DNA of 34,677 nucleotides from Roseobacter sp. (lineage in GTDB: Bacteria > Pseudomonadota > Alphaproteobacteria > Rhodobacterales > Rhodobacteraceae). A model generated the notes under the pieces. The model searched no databases, was not told the origin of the DNA, and worked only from the letters and a program-made list of their open reading frames with translations. Below, piece after piece: positions 17,512-28,946 of this stretch. A program made the translations under genes and the position numbers. The stretch lies in the NCBI RefSeq assembly GCF_024639605.1, contig NZ_JAHEHZ010000019.1, positions 1 to 34,677 on the forward strand, read 5' to 3'. Every line of letters begins with the position of its first letter. Position 1 is the first letter of the stretch.

Positions 17512-17670
17512 TTACTGAGCGGATTGCGCCGCCAGTTCGAACCAGTTGAAGTGATCTGTGCTCAGCAGGACGAGGTGAATCATCGCTGCCAGCAGGAAAA
17601 GGAAGACACCCTGTGCGACAAACACACGACGGGGATCGAAAATGAGCCAGATCTTGTAGAACTTTGCCAT
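17512..17670 (-). CDS. pufA: Light-harvesting complex 1 alpha polypeptide
   Basis: The 52-residue antenna protein begins [17 protein letters not shown], the standard LH1-alpha start. It has one membrane helix (about 17-38), with the bacteriochlorophyll ligand His32 in MIHLVLLST, and ends [12 protein letters not shown]. The start is the inner ATG, with AAGGA just upstream; an ATG two codons earlier overlaps that site. The gene lies 11 bases after pufB. It forms the LH1 ring around the reaction centre with PufB. No LH2 genes are seen in the window. Confidence 0.96.
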   Translation of the reverse strand: MAKFYKIWLIFDPRRVFVAQGVFLFLLAAMIHLVLLSTDHFNWFELAAQSAQ

Positions 17671-17681
17671 ATCCATTTCCT

Positions 17682-17831
17682 TCAGAACCACGGACGCCAG
17701 ATGAACGTTGCCAGATGAGCGACAACGGCCACAGCTGAAAACAGCCAGAGCCCGCTCATGTAGACAGCGTGCAATTCTTGCGCCTGCTCGTCAGTTAGAC
17801 CTGTGAAAGACAGGTTTGTATTATCAGCCAT
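17682..17831 (-). CDS. pufB: Light-harvesting complex 1 beta polypeptide
   Basis: The 49-residue protein reads [20 protein letters not shown] at its start, then one membrane helix with the chlorophyll ligand His39 in VAHLATF, and ends in the conserved IWRPWF. A perfect GGAGGA ribosome site precedes the ATG by six bases, and it lies inside the upstream pufK-like frame, which ends eight bases into pufB. It is too short to stand out among longer open frames but is unmistakable by sequence. Confidence 0.96.
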   Translation of the reverse strand: MADNTNLSFTGLTDEQAQELHAVYMSGLWLFSAVAVVAHLATFIWRPWF

Positions 17832-18021
17832 AAATATTCCTCCGGAACGTTATGCTGACGCCGCGCACCCCGCGGCCGGGTCCTTTGGGGACGGATCCCC
17901 TCGGGGTCTCCAAAGCCCTGTTACCAGGCCTTCGGTCCTTGCTCCCGGCAGGCGCACACACACCAGGAATTCGGGTCACGCACGGGGCCTTGCCAGCCCT
18001 GATGTGCGTGAGGTCGTTCAT
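17824..18021 (-). CDS. pufK-like coupling ORF between pufQ and pufB, 65 residues
   Basis: The ATG lies two bases after the pufQ stop, has no ribosome site of its own, and the frame ends at a TGA eight bases inside pufB. A ribosome leaving pufQ could therefore pass through this frame and be delivered to pufB. The predicted protein ([13 protein letters not shown]..., then [11 protein letters not shown]) is basic and rich in Gly, Pro and Arg, with no domain. It uses AGG arginine codons five times and one ATA, both rare in such genomes. In Rhodobacter sphaeroides an ORF called pufK in this position, with rare codons, was reported to control translation of pufB; I recognise the arrangement from memory and have not aligned the sequences. 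It may be a regulatory leader more than a functional protein. Confidence 0.55.
   Translation of the reverse strand: MNDLTHIRAGKAPCVTRIPGVCAPAGSKDRRPGNRALETPRGSVPKGPGRGVRGVSITFRRNIYG
17883..17915 (-). promoter_or_regulatory. Stem-loop inside the pufK-like ORF upstream of pufB
   Basis: CTTTGGGGAC and GTCTCCAAAG form a 10-bp stem (one G-T pair) around a 13-base loop. It lies in the middle of the pufK-like frame, some 50 bases before the pufB ribosome site. It could slow ribosomes or mark an RNase E-type processing site that separates the bch part of the message from pufBA. No T-run follows, so it is not a terminator. Confidence 0.55.
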
Positions 18022-18023
18022 AT

Positions 18024-21493
<3,470 letters not shown>

Positions 21494-21497
<4 letters not shown>

Positions 21498-21667
21498 TCG
21501 CTCACGGCCTCGCGCCGGGTACCAAAAGTGCGCAGCCGTTCCAGCAACTGCCGGGACGCTTCCACAGCGTTCAGCGATGCATGACAGGCCTCACGCGATG
21601 TGCGTTCGGTCGAGGCACTCTGACGGATCGCGGTATAGGACTGATACAGATGCTCAGGCTTCGTCAT
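21494..21667 (-). CDS. Unknown 57-residue protein encoded between bchX and bchY
   Basis: This small gene overlaps the end of bchX by 14 bases and the start of bchY by four. Its ATG has a perfect GGAGGT ribosome site at 21673-21678, five bases away, which lies within the last bchX codons. The protein starts [15 protein letters not shown] and continues through CHASLNAVEASRQLLERLR to EAVSE. It is soluble, has one Cys, and is predicted by eye to be nearly all helix with heptad-like hydrophobic spacing. I do not recognise it, and the Rhodobacter bchX-bchY junction as I remember it has no annotated gene here. Position and coupling suggest a small accessory or assembly partner of chlorophyllide a reductase, or a translational coupler for bchY. 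Confidence 0.7.
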
Positions 21668-22658
21668 AGACCACCTCCAGCGATGGCTTCGGCGCCGCAT
21701 TCTTGCCGCGCATGTCCACGTCTGTTGCGGGCACAAGAACATAGTCACCACCGGTCTCGGAGGCATCGAAAAGCCCCAGCAGTCCATCCTGATCAAGCGG
21801 CACCGGGCGCACAGGCGGTGCGACAGCGACGTTCTCGCCAAGCTCTGCAAAAAGTGCGCCCCACTGCGACTGCGCGGTGCCGACAATCTGATAGTTGGCG
21901 GATTTCTTGCGCAGGTCGTCATCCTGCGGGATGCTTGCGAGAACCGGAATATCGACAGCTTCGGCAAAAGCCGCAGCCTCGCCGGTACCGTCATCTTTGT
22001 TGATCACCAGGCCTGCGACACCGACATTGCCGCCAAGCTTGCGGAAATATTCCACCGCCGAGCACACGTTGTTGGCCACATAAAGCGACTGCAGATCGTT
22101 GGAGGCGACAAGAATAACCTTCTGCGCCATATCGCGCGCAATCGGCAGACCAAAGCCGCCGCAGACCACGTCGCCCAGGAAGTCGAGCAGAACGTAATCG
22201 AAATCCCAGTCGTGAAACCCGAGCTTCTCCAGGAGCTCGAACCCGTGAATGATGCCACGTCCGCCACAGCCGCGACCGACTTCCGGGCCGCCAAGCTCCA
22301 TCGCGAATACGCCGCCGCGTTTGAAACACACGTCACCGATCTGCACTTCTTCACCGGCAAGCTTCTTGCGGGTCGAGGTCTCGATGATTGTCGGGCAGGC
22401 CTTGCCACCAAACAAAAGCGATGTTGTATCGGATTTCGGATCGCACCCGATGAGCAGCACGCGCTTGCCCTGCTCGGCCATCATATGGCTGAGGTTGGCC
22501 AGCGTGAAGGATTTGCCGATCCCGCCTTTGCCATAGATCGCGATAATCTGGGTTTTGGAAGTGGGCGCGCCCTGGGGCACTTCAAGGGTCGGCTCGTCTT
22601 TCGCTTCGTCGCGCAGACGCTTGTCAAAATCCTTGAGGTTCGGGACTTCGTCCTTCAT
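21654..22658 (-). CDS. bchX: Chlorophyllide a reductase iron protein (subunit X)
   Basis: The 334-residue BchX is a NifH-like ATPase that passes electrons from its 4Fe-4S cluster to BchYZ. The P-loop GKGGIGKS is at 43-50, and the two cluster cysteines are C131 (GRGCGGRG) and C166 (VVCGGFG). The DPKSDTTS segment (73-80) is also typical. The N-terminal 35 residues are charged, as usual for BchX compared with BchL. The start overlaps the bchC stop by ATGA, and the stop lies inside the following small gene. Confidence 0.97.
   Translation of the reverse strand: MKDEVPNLKDFDKRLRDEAKDEPTLEVPQGAPTSKTQIIAIYGKGGIGKSFTLANLSHMMAEQGKRVLLIGCDPKSDTTSLLFGGKACPTIIETSTRKKLAGEEVQIGDVCFKRGGVFAMELGGPEVGRGCGGRGIIHGFELLEKLGFHDWDFDYVLLDFLGDVVCGGFGLPIARDMAQKVILVASNDLQSLYVANNVCSAVEYFRKLGGNVGVAGLVINKDDGTGEAAAFAEAVDIPVLASIPQDDDLRKKSANYQIVGTAQSQWGALFAELGENVAVAPPVRPVPLDQDGLLGLFDASETGGDYVLVPATDVDMRGKNAAPKPSLEVVYDEA
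21673..21678 (-). promoter_or_regulatory. Shine-Dalgarno site of the 57-residue gene, inside bchX
   Basis: GGAGGT on the - strand, five bases before the ATG at 21667, is as good as the pufB site and is embedded in the bchX codons for Glu-Val. It decides the start of the small gene and is the main evidence that the gene is translated. Confidence 0.7.
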
Positions 22659-23596
22659 GCCGCATCCTTCCAGTTGAGTATCATCTTGAGACAGTCAGGA
22701 TCGGTGAATGCCTGTTGGTACGCCGCAGGCGCATCGGCCGCGTCGCTGGTATGTGTGATAAGCCCGTCAAGGCTCAGCGATCCGCCTTCGACCAGCGCGC
22801 GTGTCGCGGCCAGGTCGTCGCGGGTCCACTCTGCCGCGACCCGGAACCGCGCCTCTTTCATGAAAGCGGGCGGAAAGGCAAAGCTGATCGGCTGGGAGTA
22901 AAACCCGGCGAGCACGATCTCTCCGCCCCGCCCCATGCAGGCGACAAGATCGTTCAGAACGTCGACACTACCCGAAGCATCATAGACCGACATGTAATCG
23001 CGGCGCTCGTCTTCGCGCGGATCGATCACCTGATACCCGGTGGCACCGGTGCGCCGGCCGGGATCGGTTTCCCAGACGGTGGGCGCCGGTGCACCCGCGG
23101 CCATGGTCAGCCGCGCAAGCAGCCGGCCCAGCACGCCGTGACCCACGATGAGATCCGGCACAGATTTGTTCAGACCGGCCATTGCGTGGCGGGCGGTCGC
23201 CGCCAGAGCGAGCAACGCACCGCTTTCACCAAACCCTGGATCGATTCGTGTCACCCGGTCCGCCGCCGTGACCACGCGGGAAGCTGCCCCCCCGAAAAGG
23301 CCAAAGGCACCATCATAGCAGTTTGCCCCCGGCACAAAGACGCGGTCGCCCGTGCGGTAGCCTGTGGCAGGGGCCGCTGCGACAACTTCGCCAACGGCTT
23401 CATAGCCCGGCACCAGCGGATAACCCATGCCCGGAAAGGGCGGCATCTGTCCGGTCCAGAACAGTTTTTCGGTGCCGGTGGAAATTCCTGAGTGAGTGAT
23501 GTCGACAACCAGGTCCCCCTCGCCCGGCGCAGTCAGCGTCAGACGGCCGACATCCAGATCGCGGGGACCTTTCAGGAGTACGGCGGTGGTTTCCAA
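22655..23596 (-). CDS. bchC: Bacteriochlorophyllide a dehydrogenase (3-hydroxyethyl oxidising)
   Basis: BchC oxidises the 3-hydroxyethyl group to acetyl late in bacteriochlorophyll a synthesis. The 313-residue protein has the MDR/alcohol-dehydrogenase layout: [16 protein letters not shown] near residues 35-50, [24 protein letters not shown], then a nucleotide-binding half ([13 protein letters not shown]) and EIVLAGFYS. It is the first gene after the promoter with two PpsR-type sites, 72 bases downstream of the nearer palindrome. The stop overlaps bchX. Confidence 0.96.
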   Translation of the reverse strand: METTAVLLKGPRDLDVGRLTLTAPGEGDLVVDITHSGISTGTEKLFWTGQMPPFPGMGYPLVPGYEAVGEVVAAAPATGYRTGDRVFVPGANCYDGAFGLFGGAASRVVTAADRVTRIDPGFGESGALLALAATARHAMAGLNKSVPDLIVGHGVLGRLLARLTMAAGAPAPTVWETDPGRRTGATGYQVIDPREDERRDYMSVYDASGSVDVLNDLVACMGRGGEIVLAGFYSQPISFAFPPAFMKEARFRVAAEWTRDDLAATRALVEGGSLSLDGLITHTSDAADAPAAYQQAFTDPDCLKMILNWKDAA

Positions 23597-23668
23597 GTGT
23601 CTTATCCTCCGGCTGTTCCACGGACTTTGATCGATGTCAAAGACTCACCGGACAGCATACTGTTGTTC

Positions 23669-23712
23669 TGTCAGTTTAAACTTACATACCAATGTGTCAA
23701 TCAAATTGGACA
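23669..23712 (-). promoter_or_regulatory. bchC promoter with two PpsR/CrtJ-type palindromes
   Basis: Two TGT-N12-ACA sites are exact: TGTCAGTTTAAACTTACA at 23669-23686 and TGTCAATCAAATTGGACA at 23695-23712, eight bases apart. This is the spacing described for cooperative CrtJ binding at the Rhodobacter bchC promoter. On the - strand a sigma-70-like pair fits between and within them: TTGACA (23695-23700) and TAAACT (23673-23678), 16 bases apart. Repressor bound to both sites would cover both hexamers. Redox- and light-dependent repression is inferred from the family. Confidence 0.85.
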
Positions 23713-23721
23713 GTCATTCGG

Positions 23722-24864
23722 TTACACATTCCCCGGGACAGCCGGTCTGACGGCCGTCAGGGTTCGCGTGACATAGCTGCGCGCGGGTGTCGCACTGCGG
23801 ATGTCTGTGAAACCGGCTGCTTTACACAGTGCTGCGATTTCCTCTGCCGACCGCGTTCGCCCGGTTTGCATCGCCATCGTGTAGAAAGCGAAATAGACAT
23901 CCCCCGCCCGGTCGGGCTGCCGGCCACCGCCCATCGGCTCTGAGATGATGAGGCGCCCGCCGTCCGGCAGAGCATCAAAAACCGCACGCAGCAGATGCGC
24001 GACGGTGTCATCCGTATGATCGTACAGAACCCGGATGAGCGAAATCGCATCCGCGCCCCGCGGCAACGGATCATCGCGGAAAGAACCAGGGCAGAGGGTC
24101 ACGCGCCCGGACATGCCCGCCTGCGCAAACCGCGCGGTGGCCGCCGGCGTCACCTGCGGCAGATCGAAAAGCGTCATGGAAAGGTCAGGGTATGCGCCGC
24201 CCGCAGCTTCGAGAAAGGCGCCTGTTCCGCCGCCGATATCCTGCAGATGTTCCACGTCTCTGAGCGACACAGCACGCAGGGTATCTTCGGCCACCAGTCG
24301 CTGGCTTTGCGCCATGAGATCGGAATAGGTCGCGGCGACCTCCGGGGCGATCTCCCCGCGCGCACCGAAGACATACGGCCAGAATTCGGACAGCCTGGTG
24401 CGCTCCGGCCCGCGCAGCAGCGCAACAGGGTCCGCAAGATCCGCGTAAAAGGCGCGGTGGTGACGGATCATCGCATCGAGCCCCGGCACGCCCATCAGCG
24501 CCGCTCCTTTACGCGCCAGAGCAAAACGCCCGTCACGCCGGCGTTTCATCAGCCCCAGCGCCGCCGCTGCCTGCAGCAGGATCTGCATCCGGTCCGCCGG
24601 CACATCTGCAGCACGCGCGAGGTCTTCAGCGCTTTGCGGCCCACCACGCAGACGCGGCAGCAGATCAAGTTCCACCAGCGCCATCAGCACCTGGCTCTGA
24701 ACGAACCCCTGCACCAGATCAAAAAGAACAGCGCCATCCCGCCGCGCCTGGCCACGGGTCAGCGGAAAGCGGCTCGCCCAGCTCTGGAAGCCGGGACGCG
24801 CGATCAGCCGGTTCAGCCAGCCGCCCCGCCAGGCCGGCGACGGCGGCGCGCTGAGATCAGACAT
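23722..24864 (-). CDS. crtF: Hydroxyneurosporene O-methyltransferase
   Basis: CrtF methylates the C-1 hydroxyl group of demethylspheroidene-type carotenoids with S-adenosylmethionine. The 380-residue protein has an N-terminal dimerisation and winged-helix part (about 45-115) and the SAM motif DIGGGTGAF (about 214-222). It also has RVLYDHTDD, and IISEPMGGGRQPDRAGDVYF in the C-terminal third, all typical of this O-methyltransferase family. It overlaps the crtE stop by eight bases and runs into the bchC promoter region, so it is the second gene of the superoperon. Confidence 0.95.
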   Translation of the reverse strand: MSDLSAPPSPAWRGGWLNRLIARPGFQSWASRFPLTRGQARRDGAVLFDLVQGFVQSQVLMALVELDLLPRLRGGPQSAEDLARAADVPADRMQILLQAAAALGLMKRRRDGRFALARKGAALMGVPGLDAMIRHHRAFYADLADPVALLRGPERTRLSEFWPYVFGARGEIAPEVAATYSDLMAQSQRLVAEDTLRAVSLRDVEHLQDIGGGTGAFLEAAGGAYPDLSMTLFDLPQVTPAATARFAQAGMSGRVTLCPGSFRDDPLPRGADAISLIRVLYDHTDDTVAHLLRAVFDALPDGGRLIISEPMGGGRQPDRAGDVYFAFYTMAMQTGRTRSAEEIAALCKAAGFTDIRSATPARSYVTRTLTAVRPAVPGNV

Positions 24865-25750
24865 GGCGGGTGGGTGTGGCGGCAGCCGTTACTGTCGGCG
24901 CAACCGGCGTCAGACGCTCGGCATACATGCGCACCATTTCCGCCAGCTGTGCTTCGCCGGCGCAGGAGGGGATAGAGGCAATCGCCCCGCCCAGAATATC
25001 ACGCAGACGCGAAATCGCGCCCTGCACGCCAAGCTGCGCCACAGCGTTCGGCCGTCCGTGCAGATCATCCTGACCCGCAGGTTTGCCCAGCGTTTCAGCA
25101 TCATAAAGTGCGTCGCGCAGATCGTCCGCGACCTGGAAGGCCTCACCGATCCGGGCACCAAGCTCAAACCAGGGTTCGGCCTCCTGACCGGCGGCGATCG
25201 CGCCCATCTGTGTGGCGGCAATAAAGAGCGCGCCGGTTTTCGCCTGGTGATAGGCGGACAGATCAATCTCGGTTTCGCTTTCCCAGCCCTGGCCCGCACA
25301 GATACCGCCCGGCATGCCGGTGCGCTGTGCCAGGGTCATGATAAGTTGCGCCACCCGGTCGGGCGCATGCGCGGACTGCCGCGCGAGAATTTCAAATGCC
25401 AGCACGATCAGGCTGTCACCCGTGAGCACGGCAAGCGGCTCGGAATAGGCTTTGTGCACCGATGGTTTCCCGCGCCGCAGATCGGCATCGTCAAAGCAGG
25501 GCAGATCATCATGCACGAGGCTGGCGCAGTGGATAAGCTCAAGCGCTGCCGCCGCCGCGTCAGAAATCATCGGGCGGTCATCGCCGCAGGCCATCGCCAC
25601 CGACATCAGGATCGTCGGGCGGATCCGCGCACCGCCCGGTGCCGTTGCATACCCCAGCGCAGAGGCGAGTTTTGGCGGGACTGAACCGCGTCCCTGGCCG
25701 AGTGCAACTGATTGCGCGATGCACGCTTCGATCCGCGTATTCAGACCCAT
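24857..25750 (-). CDS. crtE: Geranylgeranyl diphosphate synthase
   Basis: CrtE makes the C20 diphosphate used for carotenoids and the bacteriochlorophyll tail. The first Asp-rich motif DDLPCFDDAD is at 81-90 (the longer bacterial form), and the second, DDLRD, at 209-213. The start is set at the inner ATG (MGLNTRIEAC, 297 residues) because GAGGG lies nine bases before it; the outer ATG at 25759 directly abuts the ribosome site. It is divergent from crtD across a region with two PpsR-type sites and opens the crtE-to-puf superoperon. Confidence 0.95.
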   Translation of the reverse strand: MGLNTRIEACIAQSVALGQGRGSVPPKLASALGYATAPGGARIRPTILMSVAMACGDDRPMISDAAAAALELIHCASLVHDDLPCFDDADLRRGKPSVHKAYSEPLAVLTGDSLIVLAFEILARQSAHAPDRVAQLIMTLAQRTGMPGGICAGQGWESETEIDLSAYHQAKTGALFIAATQMGAIAAGQEAEPWFELGARIGEAFQVADDLRDALYDAETLGKPAGQDDLHGRPNAVAQLGVQGAISRLRDILGGAIASIPSCAGEAQLAEMVRMYAERLTPVAPTVTAAATPTRHV

Positions 25751-25774
25751 AGAAAACATCCCTCAAAGGCATTG

Positions 25775-25816
25775 TGTCAGAATAATTCGACACCAATGTG
25801 TAAATCATACTGGACA
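25775..25816. promoter_or_regulatory. crtE/crtD divergent control region with two PpsR/CrtJ-type palindromes
   Basis: Two exact TGT-N12-ACA sites lie in the 94-base gap: TGTCAGAATAATTCGACA (25775-25792) and TGTAAATCATACTGGACA (25799-25816), six bases apart. One pair can serve both directions. For crtE on the - strand, TTGACT-N17-CAGTAT is a possible promoter just outside the second site. The two-base shorter gap than at bchC puts the sites 24 bases centre to centre, so cooperative binding geometry may differ. Confidence 0.8.
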
Positions 25817-25844
25817 CATTGCACGCTTGAGTCAACAATCGCCT

Positions 25845-27395
25845 ATGCTTGTTTCTGCCACCCCGCTGCATCCTGAAAGGGTCCGCGCCGTCGTGATCGG
25901 TGCCGGTGTGGCCGGGCTTGCGACCGCCATCCGGCTTGCCGCAGGCGGGTTGCAGGTCACTCTTCTGGAACGTCACGCCCACACCGGGGGCAAAATCCGG
26001 ACCCTGCCCAGTGCTGCGGGGCCGGTCGATGCCGGGCCTACGGTACTGACCATGCGCCATGTCTTTGACGACCTCTTTGACTGCGCCGGCGCCCGGCTCG
26101 AAGATCACGTGACACTGATCCCTCAGGACATTCTCGCGCGGCACTTCTGGCCCGACGGCAGCAGCCTTGATCTCTACGCGGATGCCGGAAAGAGCGCCGA
26201 TGCCATTGCGGATTTCGCGGGAGCGCGCGCCGCCGATGATTTCACCCGGTTCAACAGACGCACCGCGCAGCTTTTTCAGGCCTTTGATGCGCCCATGATG
26301 CAGGCCCCTGCCCCGCGCCTCGCCGACCTGATCCCGCACGTGCTGCGCCAGCCTGCGCTGATCCGCGCGATGGCGCCGCTGTCCACGTTGAAATCCGCAC
26401 TAGGGCGGCAGTTCAGCGACCCCCGTCTGGCGCAGCTTTTCGGACGCTATGCCACCTATGTCGGCGGCGCGCCGCACCTGAGCCCCGCTATACTCTCGCT
26501 GATCTGGCAGGCCGAAGCCGCCGGCGTCTGGGTCGTCGAGGGCGGCATGCACCGCCTCGCGCTGGCGATGGCGACCGTTGCCCGGACCCTCGGCGTCGAG
26601 ATCCGTACCAATGCCCACGTCGACCGCATCGGCCTGACGCAGGGCCGCGCAACCGGCGTGCACCTGACAGGAGGCGAAACGCTGACCGCGCAGGCCGTGG
26701 TCTATGCCGGTGATCCGCGCGCAATTGCCGCCGGCAGTCTTGGCGCAGACCTCCGCCATGTGGCCCCCCAAACCCTCAGGTTGCCGCGCTCCTTTTCCGC
26801 CCGGGTGCACAGCTTTGCCGCCACGCCCGCCGGACGCGATCTGGCCCATCACAACGTGTTTTTCGCCGCCGATCCGCAGTCGGAATTCACCGATCTTGCC
26901 GCAGGCCGCATACCCGCCGACCCCACGCTCTATCTCTGCGCCGAAGACCGCGGGCAGCAGACCCCACCGCCGGCACAGGAGCGCTTTGAAATCATCTCGA
27001 ACGCGCCCGCCACCTCTGACACCACTGACCCAACGGACCTTGACCAATGGCATCATCAGATCACTCACCGGCTCATTTCTTCGGGCGTGACCTTCAGCCC
27101 GACACCGGACGCGACAACCATCACGACACCGCAGACTTTCGCGCGGATGTTCCCGGACAGTCTGGGCGCGCTTTACGGCCAGACGCCGCACGGCATGACC
27201 GCCGCCCTGAAACGACCAACCGCTGTGACGCCGGTGCCGGGGCTCTGGCTCGCGGGCGGGGGGACGCATCCGGGCGCGGGGGTGCCGATGGCGACGCTCT
27301 CCGCACGGCACGCGGCCGGGGCGATCTTACGCGACCTAACTTCAACGTCGACGTTGCGGCCAACGGTTATGCCTGGTGGTATGTCGACGGCCTGA
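25845..27395 (+). CDS. crtD: Carotenoid 3,4-desaturase (1-hydroxy/methoxyneurosporene desaturase)
   Basis: CrtD introduces the C3-C4 double bond into acyclic carotenoids in the membrane. From the ATG at 25845 the protein has 516 residues; the frame is open upstream only by chance, across crtE. The FAD motif VVIGAGVAGLATA is at about 16-28 with GGKIRT after it, and the C-terminal FAD motif is GGGTHPGAGVPMATLSARHAA. No strong ribosome site precedes the ATG. The last 22 codons overlap the crtC coding region in another frame and give an unusual tail (TSTSTLRPTVMPGGMSTA). Confidence 0.93.
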   Translation: MLVSATPLHPERVRAVVIGAGVAGLATAIRLAAGGLQVTLLERHAHTGGKIRTLPSAAGPVDAGPTVLTMRHVFDDLFDCAGARLEDHVTLIPQDILARHFWPDGSSLDLYADAGKSADAIADFAGARAADDFTRFNRRTAQLFQAFDAPMMQAPAPRLADLIPHVLRQPALIRAMAPLSTLKSALGRQFSDPRLAQLFGRYATYVGGAPHLSPAILSLIWQAEAAGVWVVEGGMHRLALAMATVARTLGVEIRTNAHVDRIGLTQGRATGVHLTGGETLTAQAVVYAGDPRAIAAGSLGADLRHVAPQTLRLPRSFSARVHSFAATPAGRDLAHHNVFFAADPQSEFTDLAAGRIPADPTLYLCAEDRGQQTPPPAQERFEIISNAPATSDTTDPTDLDQWHHQITHRLISSGVTFSPTPDATTITTPQTFARMFPDSLGALYGQTPHGMTAALKRPTAVTPVPGLWLAGGGTHPGAGVPMATLSARHAAGAILRDLTSTSTLRPTVMPGGMSTA

Positions 27396-28264
27396 GCGAC
27401 TGCGGCACGCGCGCAGTCTCTGTTATTGGGTTTATAGGCTCTGTTTTCTCGCCCTGGTACCGCTGGTCCGGGCGGCGCAACCCGCAGAACCACGTCTGTA
27501 TCAACGTGGCCACTTACGGGGCTGGCGGGCGGTTTACGATGACCGACCGGGGCGAAAGCGCGCTGCGCCAGACTGCCTCGCGGTTCGAGGTCGGCCCCTC
27601 AATGATGCGCTGGGAGGCAGGCCGTCTGGTGATCGACATTGACGAGGTTTCCGGCCCGCCGCTCATCAGCAGGGTGCGGGGCCGCATCACGCTGACGCCG
27701 TCCGCGATCACGCATGCAGAACTGCCACTGACACCTGACGGCGCGCATATCTGGCGGCCCTTTGCCCCCTGCGCGCGCATCGAGGTCGATATCGACCGCC
27801 CGGGATGGCAGTGGCAGGGCGAGGGGTATTTCGACGCCAATTTCGGGACCCGCGCACTGGAAGAAGATTTCAGCTACTGGACCTGGGGGCGCTATCCCAC
27901 GGGCAAAGGTGCGACCTGTTTTTATGACGCCACACGGCTTGATGGATCAGAACTTGCCGCGGGTTTCCGATTTGGCCACGACGGGCAGGCCAGCGCCATC
28001 TCCCTGCCCCCGAAAACGAAACTGCGCCGCAGTCTCTGGGCCGTCTCCCGCGAAACCCGGGCTGATCCGGGACAAGGTGCACGCCAGACCCTCGGCATGC
28101 TGGATGCGCCGTTTTATACGCGCTCCGCGGTGGAGACGGTGCTTGACGGCGAGCGCACGACCGGCGTGCATGAGGCGCTGGATCTGCGACGCTTCCGCTC
28201 CCCGCTCCTGAAACCGATGCTGGCCGTCAGGGTCCCGCGCCGCCGGAACTGGCGGTGGTCCTGA
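27329..28264 (+). CDS. crtC: Carotenoid 1,2-hydratase (hydroxyneurosporene synthase), no standard start codon
   Basis: CrtC adds water to the end of neurosporene-type carotenoids. The conserved N-terminal region is clear (NGYAWWYVDGLSD, IGFIGSVFSPWYRWSGRRNP, NHVCINVATYG), as are WQWQGEGYFDANFGTRALEEDF and YWTWGRYPTGKG in the middle. No ATG, GTG or TTG exists in this frame between an ATG at 27047, deep inside crtD, and the conserved region. The position given uses an ACG codon at 27329 (reading x-RPNFNVDVAANGY), eight codons before the conserved part, with GGGGCG upstream; this would give 311 residues. A CTG at about 27242, a sequence error, or a mutated ATG are alternatives. The identity is certain; the start is not. 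Confidence 0.85.
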   Translation, partial: TRPNFNVDVAANGYAWWYVDGLSDCGTRAVSVIGFIGSVFSPWYRWSGRRNPQNHVCINVATYGAGGRFTMTDRGESALRQTASRFEVGPSMMRWEAGRLVIDIDEVSGPPLISRVRGRITLTPSAITHAELPLTPDGAHIWRPFAPCARIEVDIDRPGWQWQGEGYFDANFGTRALEEDFSYWTWGRYPTGKGATCFYDATRLDGSELAAGFRFGHDGQASAISLPPKTKLRRSLWAVSRETRADPGQGARQTLGMLDAPFYTRSAVETVLDGERTTGVHEALDLRRFRSPLLKPMLAVRVPRRRNWRWS

Positions 28265-28318
28265 CCGGCGCCCCGATCCGAAGCCACGGTCCTGCGCCTC
28301 TTGCACAAAGCCGGCTGC

Positions 28319-28946
28319 TCACTCGTTCTCCTCCGGTGCGCCGGCGCCAAAGCGTGACCGCAACGACAGATAAGAGCCCAGCAGGATCAGCGTATAACTG
28401 GCCAGTTCAGTGCCTTCCTGCACGAGGGATTTGACCACGTCAGAGCCCGCGCTGCCTTCAGCAAAATCCCACAGATGGCCACTTCCGAAGAGGCGGCTGA
28501 ACACCATCAGCTGGAAAAAGCCGGTCATCAGAATCCAGAACGGACCGGTTTCAGCATGCGCAATGAACGGGCCCGTCACAGTATCCCGGCTGCGGCGCAG
28601 GATAAGACCCCCGGCAAAGGCTGTCACAGAGGCCGGCACAACCCAGAACCCATGGACGATTTTGTCCAGCAGCCCGTCATTTTCGCGGATGAACATACAC
28701 AAAAAAGAGCGTGGCAATCAGCACCAGATATCCGCGCTGCGCGGGCTGCGCCTGTGCGCCTGCTACAAAGAAAAAAGCGCCCGCCAGGATCATCAGCACC
28801 TGAGCGATCTGCACCAGAGAGCTTTCGCCCATGGTGCTGTTCAGCATGATCACGTCGGCATAAATAATGGCCACAGGCACCAGAAAGGCAAAGATAAGCG
28901 CAAGGATGTGGCGGATGCTGCGGGATTTACTGTGCGCAGCATTCAT
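28319..28946 (-). pseudogene. Unknown multi-pass membrane protein, split by a +1 frameshift in a T6 run
   Basis: Two overlapping open frames together read as one protein. The first (28946 down to 28677) starts MNAAHSKSRSIRHILAL, has three hydrophobic segments and runs to ATLFF before losing homology-like character (VYVHPRK, stop). The second takes over at CMFIRENDGLLDKIVHG and continues with three more hydrophobic segments to the stop at 28319. The junction is a run of six T on the - strand (28701-28706); with five T the frame is continuous at 208 residues, six helices. An AGGTG site precedes the first ATG. I do not recognise a family. It may be a true pseudogene, a sequencing error at a homopolymer, or a gene that uses slippage. 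It lies in the crtI-crtB-tspO transcription unit. Confidence 0.65.

Noticed and set aside
25452-25844. Upstream extension of the crtD frame by 131 codons
   Set aside because: It runs through crtE on the other strand and across the PpsR-type operator; CrtD of normal length begins at the ATG at 25845.
27258-27263. G6 run in crtD as a programmed -1 frameshift site joining CrtD to CrtC
   Set aside because: A slip here would destroy the C-terminal FAD motif of CrtD, and there is no good slippery heptamer with a downstream structure that I can see.
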